NCBI GenBank assembly: GCA_008828725.1 | Contig: MEHQ01000646.1 | Coordinates: 12,960-76,959 of the forward strand | Length of the DNA stretch: 64,000 nt | Reading direction: 5' to 3' | Source: Saccharina japonica | Lineage: Eukaryota > Sar > Phaeophyceae > Laminariales > Laminariaceae | Part shown: piece after piece, positions 40,767-52,639 of the stretch | How the letters are laid out: each line of letters opens with the position of its first letter | How positions within the stretch are numbered: position 1 is the first letter of the stretch | Made by a program: the position numbers and the translations under genes | The notes under the pieces: generated by a model | Told to the model about the DNA's origin: nothing | Databases searched by the model: none | The model's input: the letters and a program-made list of their open reading frames with translations, nothing else

Positions 40767-43231
40767 TGGGCACAATGGACGGAGCCACCGGCACCCACAG
40801 GCTTTCGTTCCCTGTGGAGGCGTTTTCAGCAGCCGTCATCGTCACACACCGTGCGGCACCGTATCATACCGTGTCCTTTTTGGCATCGCCATCTCCCACG
40901 TATCATACCGGAAAAGGCCATTCGAGGCTTGAAGGCAGATGTCAAATACGACGGCGGCTTATTCCTTTCTTCGCGACGCCCTCCTCACCCCGCTGAAAGA
41001 ATGAAAGAGAAACACTACATTATCAGGGTCTTCACAGGGGATTGATAGTTCGCGCCCGGGATAGTACACGATATACGTATGGACTGTCGCATGCATGCAT
41101 GTCTCTTGAAAACGGGGGAGAGTATGCGTGAACCGCAGACTGGCGCGGGTGTTTTGTTTGGATACAATCATCCACTCGTGTGCTTCCTCCTCTGGGGGTG
41201 GTATGCTCTGGCAGCAAGACACGTGGCGTCTAGGGGCTGAACGAAAGAGGCATGCCGTCGCTTTTGCAATCACCCTCTAGATATTACGAAGTACTACTGT
41301 AGTACATCTTCGGTTGGGATAACTTTTGATCTGGCAGGTGTTTGACGTATTGTTTTTTGTTTTTGTTTTTTGACCGGTCCCTCGCTTCGATCGGCGAAGT
41401 GGCAGCGTCTCTCCCTCTCCTTGCGCGACATCCCGCCCCTCCCAGGGTAAAGTGCATCGCCTTGTTATAAATAGTTCCTACAGAAGTACCTGTAGCATTC
41501 GGCTTTGGGCGCATCGGGGGCGATATGCTTCAAAACAGTAGAAACATGCCAGGGCTATCATGTACTACAGTACTGTAGAGAGAATACCAACGACTCTCGT
41601 GTACAAGCACCTTTTTATGCTGGAAAGCACGTGGAAGAAGATATTGTATAAGCTTTTGCGGCCGAAACAAATCTGTGCGACGGAGCTCCCCAACTTAAGG
41701 ACTGCAGTATCCAGTATCTCGTGTTCGTGTTGCACGATGGTTTCCGTTTGCACCTGGGATTGTTCATTATTAGGCTACGCCTACATATTCTTAAATGGTA
41801 GTTCTGGCTTACTAATGGTATGGTGTATACGTAGACCTTAAGCGAGGAGCCTATAAGTAGAATGCGTCCCTATACCTCCAGTAGCATTCTTGATTGGGAG
41901 GGACTTGAGCACAATCGCATCGTCCACTCTTGGCGACTTTGTGTGGTGCCGCTGGCTGGTTGGTGCTGATGAAACCTCTACAGGACTGTAGTATATGCAT
42001 ATAGGGAACGGTCCATTGTACGGATGTTCGAAACGCTGTAACATGCTTGGTTTCTCTCTAATATCGACTACTGTGCATGGTTACAGGTATACCCGATTTT
42101 GTAGTAGCACCCCCCTTTGGCTTTGCCGTATATTGCCATTGCTTTGTTTGTCTGTGATTTTTCGCTACAACAGCTACGCCAGTAGTGCAGCTCACAAACA
42201 GTTGGTTTAGTGTACAGTTGAGGCAGTTGAGGTACATGTTCGGTAGCTCGAGTGTCCGCATGCGCTTCTTTTTTCAGCGTTGTTTTTGTATTTCCTGGTG
42301 CGCTCGCTCGTACCCTACGAGTATTGCTTGTGGCGTTTCAGGCCTCCGCCTGTGATTGACGGCGTCTTGTATCTTGCATACCAGGTGCCGACTGATACCC
42401 TATTGAGTTTACCTTCTTGTGGTTACTGTAGTAAAAGCGGCTATTAATGGGCCATCGAAGCGAAAAATGACATTGAACGAAGCACGTCTTGCCTCGTCTT
42501 GTACCAGGTCTACCCTTTGTAGGGTGCACTGATTCGAACACCTTGCTGCTGCCCTGGTGGTGCCAGGGTTCCTTCCATGTTCCACCGGACGTGTTGCGTG
42601 CACTATCTGCACAAATCTCTCGCGAACAGATATACCAATCAAGGCGCCTCTTAAACATCCACATTTAATGATCTACTGCACATCATTACTTTGATCTTTC
42701 AGGACAGGTCTATCCCCTATCTTGTATGATCTGTATGATCTGTATGATCTGTGTGATTTGCATGGTCTAGCTCATGTTGCCGGGTGGGAGCCGTATCATC
42801 TGCACGATCTAGCACATTTCCTGGGTTGCATCTGTACTGCTGTGCTATACATACCCTGAGCAACCTTTCCGAGCAGCAGGTGAGGAACTAATTGATCTAG
42901 ATGATGTAGATGACGACATACTTCGAAGTATATGTATGATAACCTATCTGATCTACTGTATCCCAGGTGTGAAATGTTTGAATGACTGTTGGCTATTTTG
43001 ACCTATTCGGTGGACAACTCAAGGGGTACATATGGCATGCTGGGGCGCAATCGATGCCCTTTGAATACTTTAATAGTTTCGAGCAGCAAACCCCGCATGT
43101 ATGGTATCCTCGTTTGTAACTACAGTACAGTATTTTCAATGCCATTCCTTACAACAAATATTCCCACAAAGTACTTAAGTGGACTGATACACGACAGGAA
43201 ACAGTGTACGCGTACTCGTAACGTCTGACAT
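40767..43231. other. Intergenic DNA without recognised genes
   Basis: Short open frames on both strands show no family resemblance and no exon-like splice context I can defend. A GATCAT-rich repeat copy is at about 42670-42960. Confidence 0.55.
42670..42960 (+). repeat. GATCAT-rich dispersed repeat, intergenic copy
   Basis: Starts with GATCTGTATGATCTGTATGA tandem words, carries CTCATGTTGCCGGGTGGGAG and CACATTTCCTGGGTTG, and ends GATCTAGATGATGTAGATGA. It is close to the copy at 14940-15240 in the same orientation. Confidence 0.7.
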
Positions 43232-44390
43232 TATTGCGAATTCCCGCGGTGGCCCACGGCAAGTCCCGCGGTGTCCCGTGGTGTCCCACAGGAGCCCATA
43301 GGGTACCCCATGGGCGCCCGCGGGAACATATATGTGAGTCCGTGGGAAGCCGGGATATCCCGTGATAAACTCTATGGCTTCCCACGGTTGGGTATACCTA
43401 ATCCCACGGAAGTCCATGAGATCCCGCGGGAAACCGCGTGGCCCACCTGAGAAGTTGTGTGTTCCTATCACGTCTTTTTATTGTGCCACGTGCATCATGT
43501 GCACGCGATTTGTATTGTAAATTCTACACAGGATCACTCGGTATACCCGCGTGGGCACCCCCGGGGATCCCGCGGTATCCCACGGGATACCAAGGTATCC
43601 CACGGTACACCTAGGTATCCCACGGTACACCGCGGTATACCGTGGGGCTGTGACGGCATCTATACCGCGGAATACCACGGGAAACCGCGGTATCATATTA
43701 ATACGAGATCGCATTTGTTGCGCCATGTACATTATGTACACGCGATGTGTATTTCAAATTCCACACAGGGTCACTCGGTATACCCGCGTGGGCATCCCCG
43801 GGCATCCCGCGGTATGCGGTATCCCACGAAATCTCACGGTATACCATCTATACCGCGGTATCCCACGGGAAACCATACCGGCGTGCGGTCTGACGGTATG
43901 ACCATGTCTGGCAGTATTGTGAGTTCCCGCGGTGGCCCACGGGAAGTTCCGTGGTGTCCCGTGGTGTCCCACGGGAGCCCATAGGGTACCCCATGGGCTC
44001 CCGCGGGAACATATGTGTGAGTCCGTGGGAAGCCGTGATGTAGCGCGAGAAAGTTCACGGCTTCCCATGGTTGTGTATACCCATCCCACGGGAGCCCATG
44101 GGAATCCTACGGGAGTCCATGAGATCCTACGGGAAACCATGTGGCCCACGTGGGAAGTTGTGCGTTCCCATCACTTCCTTTTGTTGCGCCATGTACATAA
44201 TGTACACGCGATGTTTATGACAAATTCCACACAGGATCACTCGGTATACCCGCGTGGGCATGCCCGGGGATCCCGCAGTATCCCACGATATCCCACCAGG
44301 CGGTATCCCACGCGGTATCCCACGAAATCCCACGGTATACCATCTATACCGCGGTATACCACGGGAAACCACGGTGTAAAAACACGATAA
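43232..44390. repeat. GC-rich palindromic-word repeat cluster (order A-B-B-A-B)
   Basis: Two A blocks (about 43232-43517 and 43910-44220) and three B blocks (about 43517-43700, 43740-43895, 44220-44390) are built from CCCGCGG, TCCCACGGGA, GGTATACC, CCCATGGG and similar self-complementary words. The blocks are joined by a non-palindromic linker with GTACACGCGATG and CACACAGGATCACTCGGTAT. Because the words are palindromic, both strands translate into similar Gly-Ile-Pro-Arg-Tyr peptides. I do not read this as coding. Confidence 0.85.
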
Positions 44391-45354
44391 TGTGTACATT
44401 CAACGGCCTTGAACGAAATATCAACAGAACACGAACAACCACAACCTCTTAGCGGGAAGTTCTGTGCCCTTCTTGGCTTCGGTTGTGGCGCAAGCTGTTG
44501 TACTACAGTAGTACTGTACCGTAGACCTATATATATATATTTGCCGCACGTTTTAGATGTTCGACTTTGGGTGGTGGTTGCCGGTACAGTGCGTCTATGT
44601 CCGTCATTCAGGTCTGTGGTATCGCCCGTGAGCCCGCGACACTACGCCAGAATCAAAACTGCTACAGTTGTACAATACAAAACATACACAATATATTGTG
44701 CAACAAATATACTCTAAGAGAGGGAGCTAAACAAATGATACCATATACTCTATTTGGTTGGATGGGACCCCAGGGTGCTTGCTGGCCAGGTCCCCGACCT
44801 ATCAGACGCAGACATCCAATGAACAACTAACGCAAACGCGGATTATTTTTATGTCAACGGCGCACGACGAGGATCATCGGATGCTGGACCAACTTCAGGT
44901 CAGGCTCCCCAGGGCTCTAGGCAGTCCCAAAACCTGTATGAGTTTACACCAGGCTATGATAAGGTAGGGGGACTTACAGTTTTCCGGTTGTCAAAACATT
45001 CAAAGCGGTTTGGTATACGGAGCATGAAATGATGCGACCGCGCGGCACAATGTGTAGTGGATCCACACGGGGTTTGCTGGTGTGGCGTGGCAGACAGCGT
45101 AACGGGAGCCATGTCAACCAATCTCGGGGGTATAAGCCCCGCCTATTTGCGCATTGGAGCAAGAGGACCACAGCCGGTTCAGATATTTTCCGGTTGGCTT
45201 GGAGAGATGAAACAGTTGAGGTTGACAACTCTGTACTCTAGTCCAGCCGCTTTCAAATACACGCACCCAGGTTTTAGTCTATGCACTAGTCTATGCACGG
45301 GTGAGTACATTATCCGACATTATTTTGCACTTTGGGCTAGCACTTCGCCACGGA

Positions 45355-45475
45355 CAGGCCATGGCTACTCGAGAGCGGCGCAATGGCGACTCCATGGCAT
45401 GTCCATGGAAATATCATGACTGCTCCGTGGCGACTCCATGGCGACTGCATGGCATGTCCATGGCGTGTTGCAATA
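45355..45475 (+). repeat. CCATGGCATGTCCATGG short repeat
   Basis: GGCGACTCCATGGCATGTCC occurs twice with extra GGCGACT and CCATGG units, giving a palindrome-rich block. Confidence 0.75.
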
Positions 45476-45652
45476 GGCCCTCCCAGGCAGGCGCAACCCA
45501 CCCAACGCCTTCTACGGCTGTCCTCAACGGTTTGTTGGCCAAGTGGAAACGATTCATGAGGCAGTTTCCTGAAGTAAGGTGAAGACATTTTATTAATGTG
45601 TGAAAGGGTCCACAAACGACGTTCGCTCGTCGTGATCAGAGCAAGCAAGAAG

Positions 45653-45960
45653 TGCTTGCGTCATACTATCCTTGACTCAGGATACGGTCGCCTCAATCAC
45701 TCGATTTCCAATTGCCGCAATAATTTCAGACTATCGATCATGTTTACGAAATACGCAGAAACCTTATGAGTAGGGCACGGGATCATATACCAAGAGTCCC
45801 CGAATGGTCCCGACTCGTCATCCCCATCCTCTCGTTACCCCTGCTAATGGTTTCCCACTAAACATGTACCAGATATGTCATATTTATGGTGGGCACCGGG
45901 TTCGGTGTACATGAATCTCGCCCGTTTTCTCCACCCGAACAGTTTGTCCCCAACGTCAAA
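45653..45960 (+). repeat. Paralogue of the copia target region (empty site)
   Basis: Matches 46829-47019 joined to 54923-55035, for example GAGTAGGGCAC against GAGCAGGGCAC, then ACCCCTGCTAATGGT in both. It therefore shows the sequence without the retrotransposon. Confidence 0.7.
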
Positions 45961-46496
45961 CACTACAGTAGTCGTGTAGCTTAAGCCGAAACCCGCTGCA
46001 ACTCAATACACCAACCCTGATGCCGAGAGGCGAAGTGCATCGTTAATGACGAAACTACGTAGCACAATGTTACAGGCATTGCATAGACATGCCGCCCGCC
46101 CCCCACCTCCAACTAGCCGCGCCCACCGTTCTGAATGCACGCCCTTTATGTTGGCATTGATAATTTTGTCATGAGGCTGCGGGAGCTATTGTGGCATGGA
46201 TACGTATTTTATGCTGTAGTAACCTTTATCTACCTTTACTCATCGCCCAAACATTCTGTACTCACACAAAGCTACGATACGTGTCCTATCGCACGCCCTG
46301 GCTACTCGTCTCCGACGTCTCGCAACTTCGTTTGCAAATCGCAGCAATCTGTAGACACCAACCTTCTAACTAGCGTATTATGTTCAAACTGCAGCGTATT
46401 TGTAAAGAGCAATAAAACAATATGCCCTTCCGACTAGGTCCGACCACCTAAAACCTCTCTGTTGGTTCCTCAACCATTTGTTGCTCAAGGACTCGT

Positions 46497-46730
46497 CCCA
46501 CGGTAGGGGTGCAGCAGATTTTTCTGAGTTCCTCACATGAGGGGCTCAATATCTCACCCGAAACATGACTTCGGAAACATTCGTTCGCGCAACCCGACCA
46601 AACCTTTCAATGCGGGAGTCCAAAAACAAACATACCAGTAAAGTGCTCATAGCATCCGGTGGTTACTCACGTGAGGTGCTCAGCCGGTCAGAAAATATGG
46701 ATCCAAAACGTGGTACCCCTACCGTGGGAT
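46497..46730. mobile_element. MITE with CCCACGGTAGGGG TIRs, copy 2
   Basis: The same element as 33332-33567, with matching ends (the first base of the 5' end differs) and a closely similar interior. Confidence 0.87.
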
Positions 46731-47019
46731 TGCTTCAAGGAAGAATGAAGCCATGTTCAAAAACGACACAAAGCGAACAAATTGTGCATTGACGAAGGTT
46801 CATCTCCATGATAAAGCAATAACACAGTAGACACGTTTGCGTCGTACTATCATTGGTTCCGTTTACGACTTCCTCGCTCATTCGAATACAAAATGCCGAA
46901 GTAAATAATGTTTACTCGCGAATATCTGTCAATTTTCGACGAAATGCATAGACCACTAATGAGCAGGGCACAGCAGTCAAACCAAACGGACTCTCGAATC
47001 GACCCGACCTGGCATACCC

Positions 47020-47421
47020 TGTTATGAAATGGGCATATTGAGAGCCAAGGCTTCGCAAGTTGTAGTTCAACTGATTACACCGCATTGTGAGTAACGGGAT
47101 ATTTAGAAGACCCTTCAGCAGTTCTTGTAGTCGACTATTAATAGTTGCAGCGACAAACTGTTGATAGACGCTGCCGTAAGAAGCTATCATGATTGAGGAA
47201 CTTGATTATTTGCACACACCCCACGTTCACTCGTCAAATCCCACCTGAACGAATCAAAGTTCATCGTCATAAGACTTGATTTCCCTCAAGCGGCCCTTTT
47301 CAAGAGTCATCAATTATTCACATCCTCGACTCCCAGCGTGTCTGCTCAGTCAGTTCAATGACTGCTAGCGCCATTCTTCGTTTGCAGCCTACTACGGGAG
47401 TGTCATTGAATTTTCTCAACA
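47020..47421 (+). repeat. 5' LTR of the copia element
   Basis: 402 bp, TGTTATGAAAT...CTCAACA, clearly diverged from the 3' LTR with many substitutions and a small TATTAATAG-bearing insertion. The insertion is therefore not recent. Confidence 0.9.
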
Positions 47422-47846
47422 GGTTATTGAGCCATCGTTTCAGCGCGGCGCGCGCATCGGGAGCCTTCGTGGATTCGGAGCTGGGGCAGCACCTGAGGGT
47501 TTCACACAAAGCTTCTCAGCTTTCTTTTCATTTCGCACGAAGCTTCTGAGACATACTTTTGAGTTTTTCAGCGACCCGACACAGCTCGGTTCCGCGATCC
47601 AGTGGACCAACACAAACTCGGGCAGGAGGCTTCTAGCACCCCGAGACTTGGGCTCGAATTTCACCTTCTACAGCTTATCTGCTATACATTCCAACTCAAA
47701 CTCGGGCAGGTTTGTTTTGTTTGTTTGTTTGTGTGTTTGTTCGTTGTTTCGGCACCGCAACCGAGACTCGAGTTTGTATTTTATCTATGTATTTATTCGT
47801 ACTTCACAGTATTTCGCTGAAGGAACAGGTTCGCCTTTGGCGTCGA

Positions 47847-48939
47847 ATGGTCGTCATGGAGACCGTGGCACCCAACAACACCCAGGCAGTGATCAAGGAC
47901 TGCCCGATCTTCGCCGGCAGGGACACGGATACAGTTCACGAATACAAGAGCGAGCTTCGCGTCTGCCTATCGCTCTACACCAAAGCCCGTTTTTGAAGTG
48001 TTTCAAGGCAGGGCTCAGCCATCATCTACTCTGGGCGGCACCGACACCGCGACGCTTAATGCCGTCGCTGAGCAGAAGTGAAAACAAGAGGACCAAGGTC
48101 TCTGTAGTGTTTTACTTCTCACCACATGTGGCCCCGCAAACAAAACCGTCAAGACCAACGTAAAGCGGCCAGAAGACGGAGCGAGGCAAGGACAGGTGGC
48201 GTCGAAGTCTCTGACTGAGAACTACAACGGCCACACTCAGGAGGGCATAAGGGCGTGTCATGAGAAGCCAGTCAACACGAAGATGGACTCTGGTCAGGAT
48301 CCCGCCGACTTCTTCTTCGTCCTGGACCAATGCCGCGATCTCCCTGGGGAAATGGGACAGACGGTACACGACGAGAGGTACGATGCCATCATTCTGAAAG
48401 CTCTTCCTACCGAATACGGGAGGGTACGAACCGCCAGCTACGAGAGGCGGGATTTTGGGCTGGACGACATCAGACATATGGTACACACTATGCACGTCGA
48501 CGACCTTTCGAGTTATTTAAATTCTAAGCCGGTCGCAGGCCGCGGCATCGCCATGCAAGTGGTGGGGCACAACGGCAGCGACAAAAAGTGCAACTATTGC
48601 AAAGGAGCCGGGCACGCCATACAAGACTGCGCCGTCCAGAAGGAGAACGAAAACCGGCGTGGGTCCGATCAGTGTGGTCAGAAACATCAACGAAAACGGC
48701 ACGCAAAAGCAGGACGCGGAGGCGCTAGGAGAGGGGGAGATGGGAATCAGGGGTGTTCGTTCCATACGTCCACTACGCATAGCGACGCGGATTGCCGTAA
48801 ACAGCATGGCACCATCAGTACAAACGCCGGGAATGCAAATTACCCCCCTTCTCACTACATCGGCCGCCCTATCTCGTTCACCACGATGGAAGCGCCGACG
48901 GTGGAGGAAGCATTTCGGCCATTCGGCTCCATCAATTAA
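47847..48939 (+). pseudogene. copia gag (nucleocapsid), frameshifted
   Basis: The first part (from 47847, MVVMETVAPNNTQAVIKD) ends at TGA 47994-47996. The frame resumes from about 48196, including ADFFFVLDQCRDLPGEMG and LPTEYGRVRTASYERRDF. A zinc knuckle CNYCKGAGHAIQDC has the C-X2-C-X4-H-X4-C spacing of retroviral-type nucleocapsids. Confidence 0.85.
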
Positions 48940-49275
48940 TCAGTCGACACCAGCGGACTGTCCAGGCCGTCAGCGGGGAAGAGACTGGCGACTCGCTCTT
49001 TATGGTCGAGGAAGAACCACCTCAGCAACTGGGACTCCGAGCACACTTCCACGGGGGTTTTACGGCCATGTCCCGTGCTCTAGTCGTGGTGGCTATGCTC
49101 CACTACCTGTGGCTCTCGTCTGGGAACTCTTTTTTTTGCCGCAGTGGTCACGAACAACAGTACCAGTCTACAGCCCGAATAATGTGGGGGCATCATCAGT
49201 ACGCAAGACGGATCGGCTCTCACGACCGGTCCCACCGCGGAACTGCAGACTGGCTACAACAACGACTACGCCAAT

Positions 49276-49395
49276 GTGCTTGTGGACAGTGGCGCGTCGA
49301 GACACTACTTCGACGACGCCATCATCCCCGGTTTGCGAAATGGACTGTTAATTTACAAGATACTGGATGTGCCGCAAAAAATCTCAACCGCCGGG
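49276..49395 (+). pseudogene. copia aspartic protease fragment
   Basis: LVDSGASRHYFDD matches the DSGA active-site motif of copia proteases. The reading frame is cut by the G-tract insertion just after KISTAGG and resumes at VLNGNAQGLLPVYV at about 50570. Confidence 0.85.
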
Positions 49396-50568
49396 GGGGG
49401 GGGGGGGGCTTCGGGGGGGTGTACTCATGACGTGCACGGCCGTAGTCGTATGACCATAGACCCTCGCATCCCAACAATGCCGGGACGGAGCACGTTGGGG
49501 TTTTACCAACCAGGCAGACATTGCTTGCACCAAGCGCGAAGCGCCGTGAGGTATTGGGCGAGTCGCATGGAAGGTGAGCTGCATCCTGCTAAGAACCTCC
49601 TCTGAGGCGGACTTGCATATAGATGATAGCTTCAACGAGTTAATTTAACTTCTGTGGTGTGGCCACTTCCTGAGACAGCAACGGGAGCACTATGCAACTG
49701 CCTCGCGAGTGCCTTGCTATATACACACTACTTGATACGACCATTCCCCTTGAGCGGAGCAAAGGTTCTCCACTCCGCACAAATTATCCAACAAGACCGC
49801 CAACTTTATTGACCGCCAAAAACAAAAACAAAAAACGGCACCCTGGTTGTCTAGCTCACGCAGTAAGAGGCGTGTTTTGCAGCGTCGTCGCCAACCGACG
49901 CCAACCCAACCTATAAATATATCATATATTTATGACCATAGCGGGGGCGGGGGGGGGGTACTCATTTGTTGCTTGCTTTAGTCATTTGACCGTTGACCAC
50001 GCATCCCTTTCGAGACGGAGATGGGGGGGGGGGGGTGTACTCATGTCGTGCACGGCCGTAGTCTTATGACCATAGACCCTCGCATCCCTACAATGCCGGG
50101 ACGAAGCACGCTGGGTTTTCACCAACCAGGTAGATATTGCTTGCACCAAGCGCGAAGCGCCGTGGGGTATTGGGCAAGTCGCATGGAGGGTGAGCTGCAT
50201 CCTGCTAAGAACCGCCTCTGAGGCGGACTTGCATATAGATGACAGCTTCAATGAGTTAATTTAATTTCAGGTGTGGCCACTTCCGGAGACAGCAATGGGT
50301 TTTACTATGTAACTTCCTCGCGGATGCCTTACCATATTAACACTACGTGATACGACCATTCCCCATGAGCTGAGCAAAGGTTCTCCACTCCGCACAAATG
50401 ATCTACTCGACCGCCAGCTTTGGTGACCCCCCAAAAAAAACAAAAAAAACGGCACCCTGGTTGTCTAGCTCACGCAGCGAGTGGCGTGTTTTACAGCGTC
50501 GTTGCCAACCGACGCCAACCCAACCTATAAATATATCATATATTTATAGACGGAGATTGGGGGGGGGG
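49393..50568 (+). mobile_element. Nested poly-G-headed insertion, two tandem units of about 600 bp
   Basis: The insertion begins and ends in G runs at the point where the protease frame stops and resumes. Each unit has a G tract, the 170-bp family repeat (49421-49591, 50037-50208) and a further 330-bp segment ending ATATATCATATATTTAT. The two 330-bp segments (49592-49940 and 50209-50548) are closely similar. Confidence 0.82.
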
Positions 50569-51660
50569 GGGTATTGAATGGTAATGCGCAAGGGTTGCTC
50601 CCGGTCTACGTTATCGACGACAAAGGCGTGCGGAGCTCAGTCCAACTTTCGTGTCTAGTTGTGTCTGGCCTAGAGCGGAACCTGTTCTCGGTGAAGCAAG
50701 CGTCACGTAACGGTGTCGTGTCTATATTTTACATTAAGAACCCAAGGCTGGAGGTAAAACATCTCACATTTCCACTTGAAGAGTTGGGGCACGATCTGTA
50801 CTATTTCTTGCTGGATCTAACCGGCGGCAGCAACGGGCCGGAGCTGGCAATGCAGGCTGCTACTAACGCCAACCTGTGGCACCGGAGACTAGGGCACCTC
50901 AACCGCAAGCGCCTAGACCGCTTGAATACTCTGGACAACAATGGGGTGAGCTTCGATGGGCCTGTACCAGATTGCGGGGTCCCCGCCGTGGGTAAGAGTC
51001 GCAAGCTGGCTCATCCCAAGGCCGCCGATCGCAAGGGCAGACTCCCTTTCCAGCTGGTGTTTGTCGATCTGATGGGACCGTTAACTCCAGAAGCACTCGG
51101 GGGTTACAAGTACGCCACCAAGATCTCCGACGAGCACATCAAGTGGACGGAGATTTTCCTTCTGAAGTCCAAACACGACGCTCTTAGCTTGTTTCAGGCA
51201 TTCGTACAATATGTGGGGAGTCCAAGCGGTTTCCGCGTCGAGCGCTTGAAGGTTGACAAATGCGTCGAGTTCGTCGGCAAGCAGTTTCAGGATTGCTGTC
51301 TTCAGACGGGGGTGTCGCTCGAGTTTGCCAGCACCAACACCCCGCAGCAAATCGATGTGTTCGAACGCGTTGGAAAAACCCTTGCAGCTATGGTGCGGTG
51401 TGTGTTTGCCGACACCATATTGCCAAAGTTTCTCTGGGGAGAACTGTTCACGGCGGTGTTTCTGGGCAATAGGGTGACGCACTCCGTGATCGGCATGCAG
51501 TCCCCGTACAAAATGCTATACGGGACGGAGCCGGATCTACGACTCCGTCGAGTCATCGGTGCCCGGGCCTTCGTGAACATCGAGACGTACTTTAAAACGC
51601 TTAGACTCAAAGCGGTGGAAGGACGACTGGTGTGTTACAGCGGTACGATCCTGCCACCCA
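50568..51660 (+). pseudogene. copia protease end and integrase
   Basis: Frame intact here. LWHRRLGHLNRKRLDRL is the GAG-pre-integrase motif. The catalytic core shows FVDLMGP (D), LKVDKCVEF (D) and TPQQIDVFERVGKTL (E), though the usual QNGVAER motif has changed. GELFTAVFLGNRV and YGTEPDLRLRRVIGARAFV follow. The gene product cannot function with the rest of pol broken. Confidence 0.88.
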
Positions 51661-52639
51661 CGGCACCATGGATAGCAGGAACGTCATCTTCATTGAGACG
51701 CCTTCGCGCCTACTCCCGCCACCGCCGGAGGAAACTTCGAAGCAGACTATTCCGTCGAGTAACGGTATGGACGACCACAACTACATCACAGACGACGACG
51801 TTCTACGCGATCTTCGCTATTAGGCTTCGGTGTTGGATCCTCTTCCCGGTGCTTCTGCTAACCATATCGCCGTGGGCGGGCTCTCAGCCAATCTGCCGGC
51901 GACCGAACTCTTGGAGTGGATCAGCGGGATCACCAGGAGGACGCGTGCTACGGTAGAGGAGGTATACCTTATTTTGGATGAATCGTTTTCTGAACGATCG
52001 GGATCCTTAACCCAAATTCGTCGGACTTTCATTTTTGTGACGAATAATGTTTCAGAGTATACTTCGGTCATGAGATTTCTCATCCGGCAGCACTTTTATT
52101 TTCGTTCAAAATCATTTTTTCGGTGAGGTATGACGCTCCTTAAGTGAGAAGCTCAGAAAAAACATGGTGCACCTCTATCGTGGCATGCGTCGGAGGGACG
52201 TGCTGGTCGGAGGAGTTCAGAACCACCTCATTAGGGGGCTATGCCCGGGAGAGTGCCGACGGAAAGAGAATCGCAGAAGGGTGTTGTACAACCGCTGAGA
52301 CAGCCGGTGTCACCCGCAGCAGCCTCCCTGGAAACACTACTGGCTGGACCACTGCCGCTCCAACATCGGGGGCATTCGCGTCTAGACGTGGCACCTGCGG
52401 CTACGCATGCTGGCGCTGCAGCACAATCCATGGTGAGGCGTAACGCCAGCAACCGTTCAAATTCGGCTCACCTAGCAGCGATCACCACCGGGCCTGCACT
52501 GTCTGAGGTACGAGAGCTGAGGCTCTACACCAATGCGACCCTGCCGGATATCACGCACAAGACGTACGGAGCAGAGTTGGCCGTGGAATATGCCTACGCC
52601 ACAACAAGTATTTCAAGCTGTTCGGCGGGAACGAATGCG

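Larger units (their letters stand above)
44391..46490. other. Intergenic DNA with short repeats
   Basis: Includes an AT dinucleotide run near 44530 and a CCATGGC-rich short tandem repeat (45355-45475). The segment 45653-45960 is related to the flanks of the copia element. No gene is recognised. Confidence 0.55.

Noticed and set aside
42338-42664. Minus-strand frame as a retrotransposon fragment
   Set aside because: No copia or gypsy motif could be matched with confidence.
43457-44390. Long frames with Gly-Ile-Pro-Arg-Tyr repeats on both strands
   Set aside because: They arise from palindromic DNA words, so both strands give similar peptides. There is no start context, splice pattern or domain.
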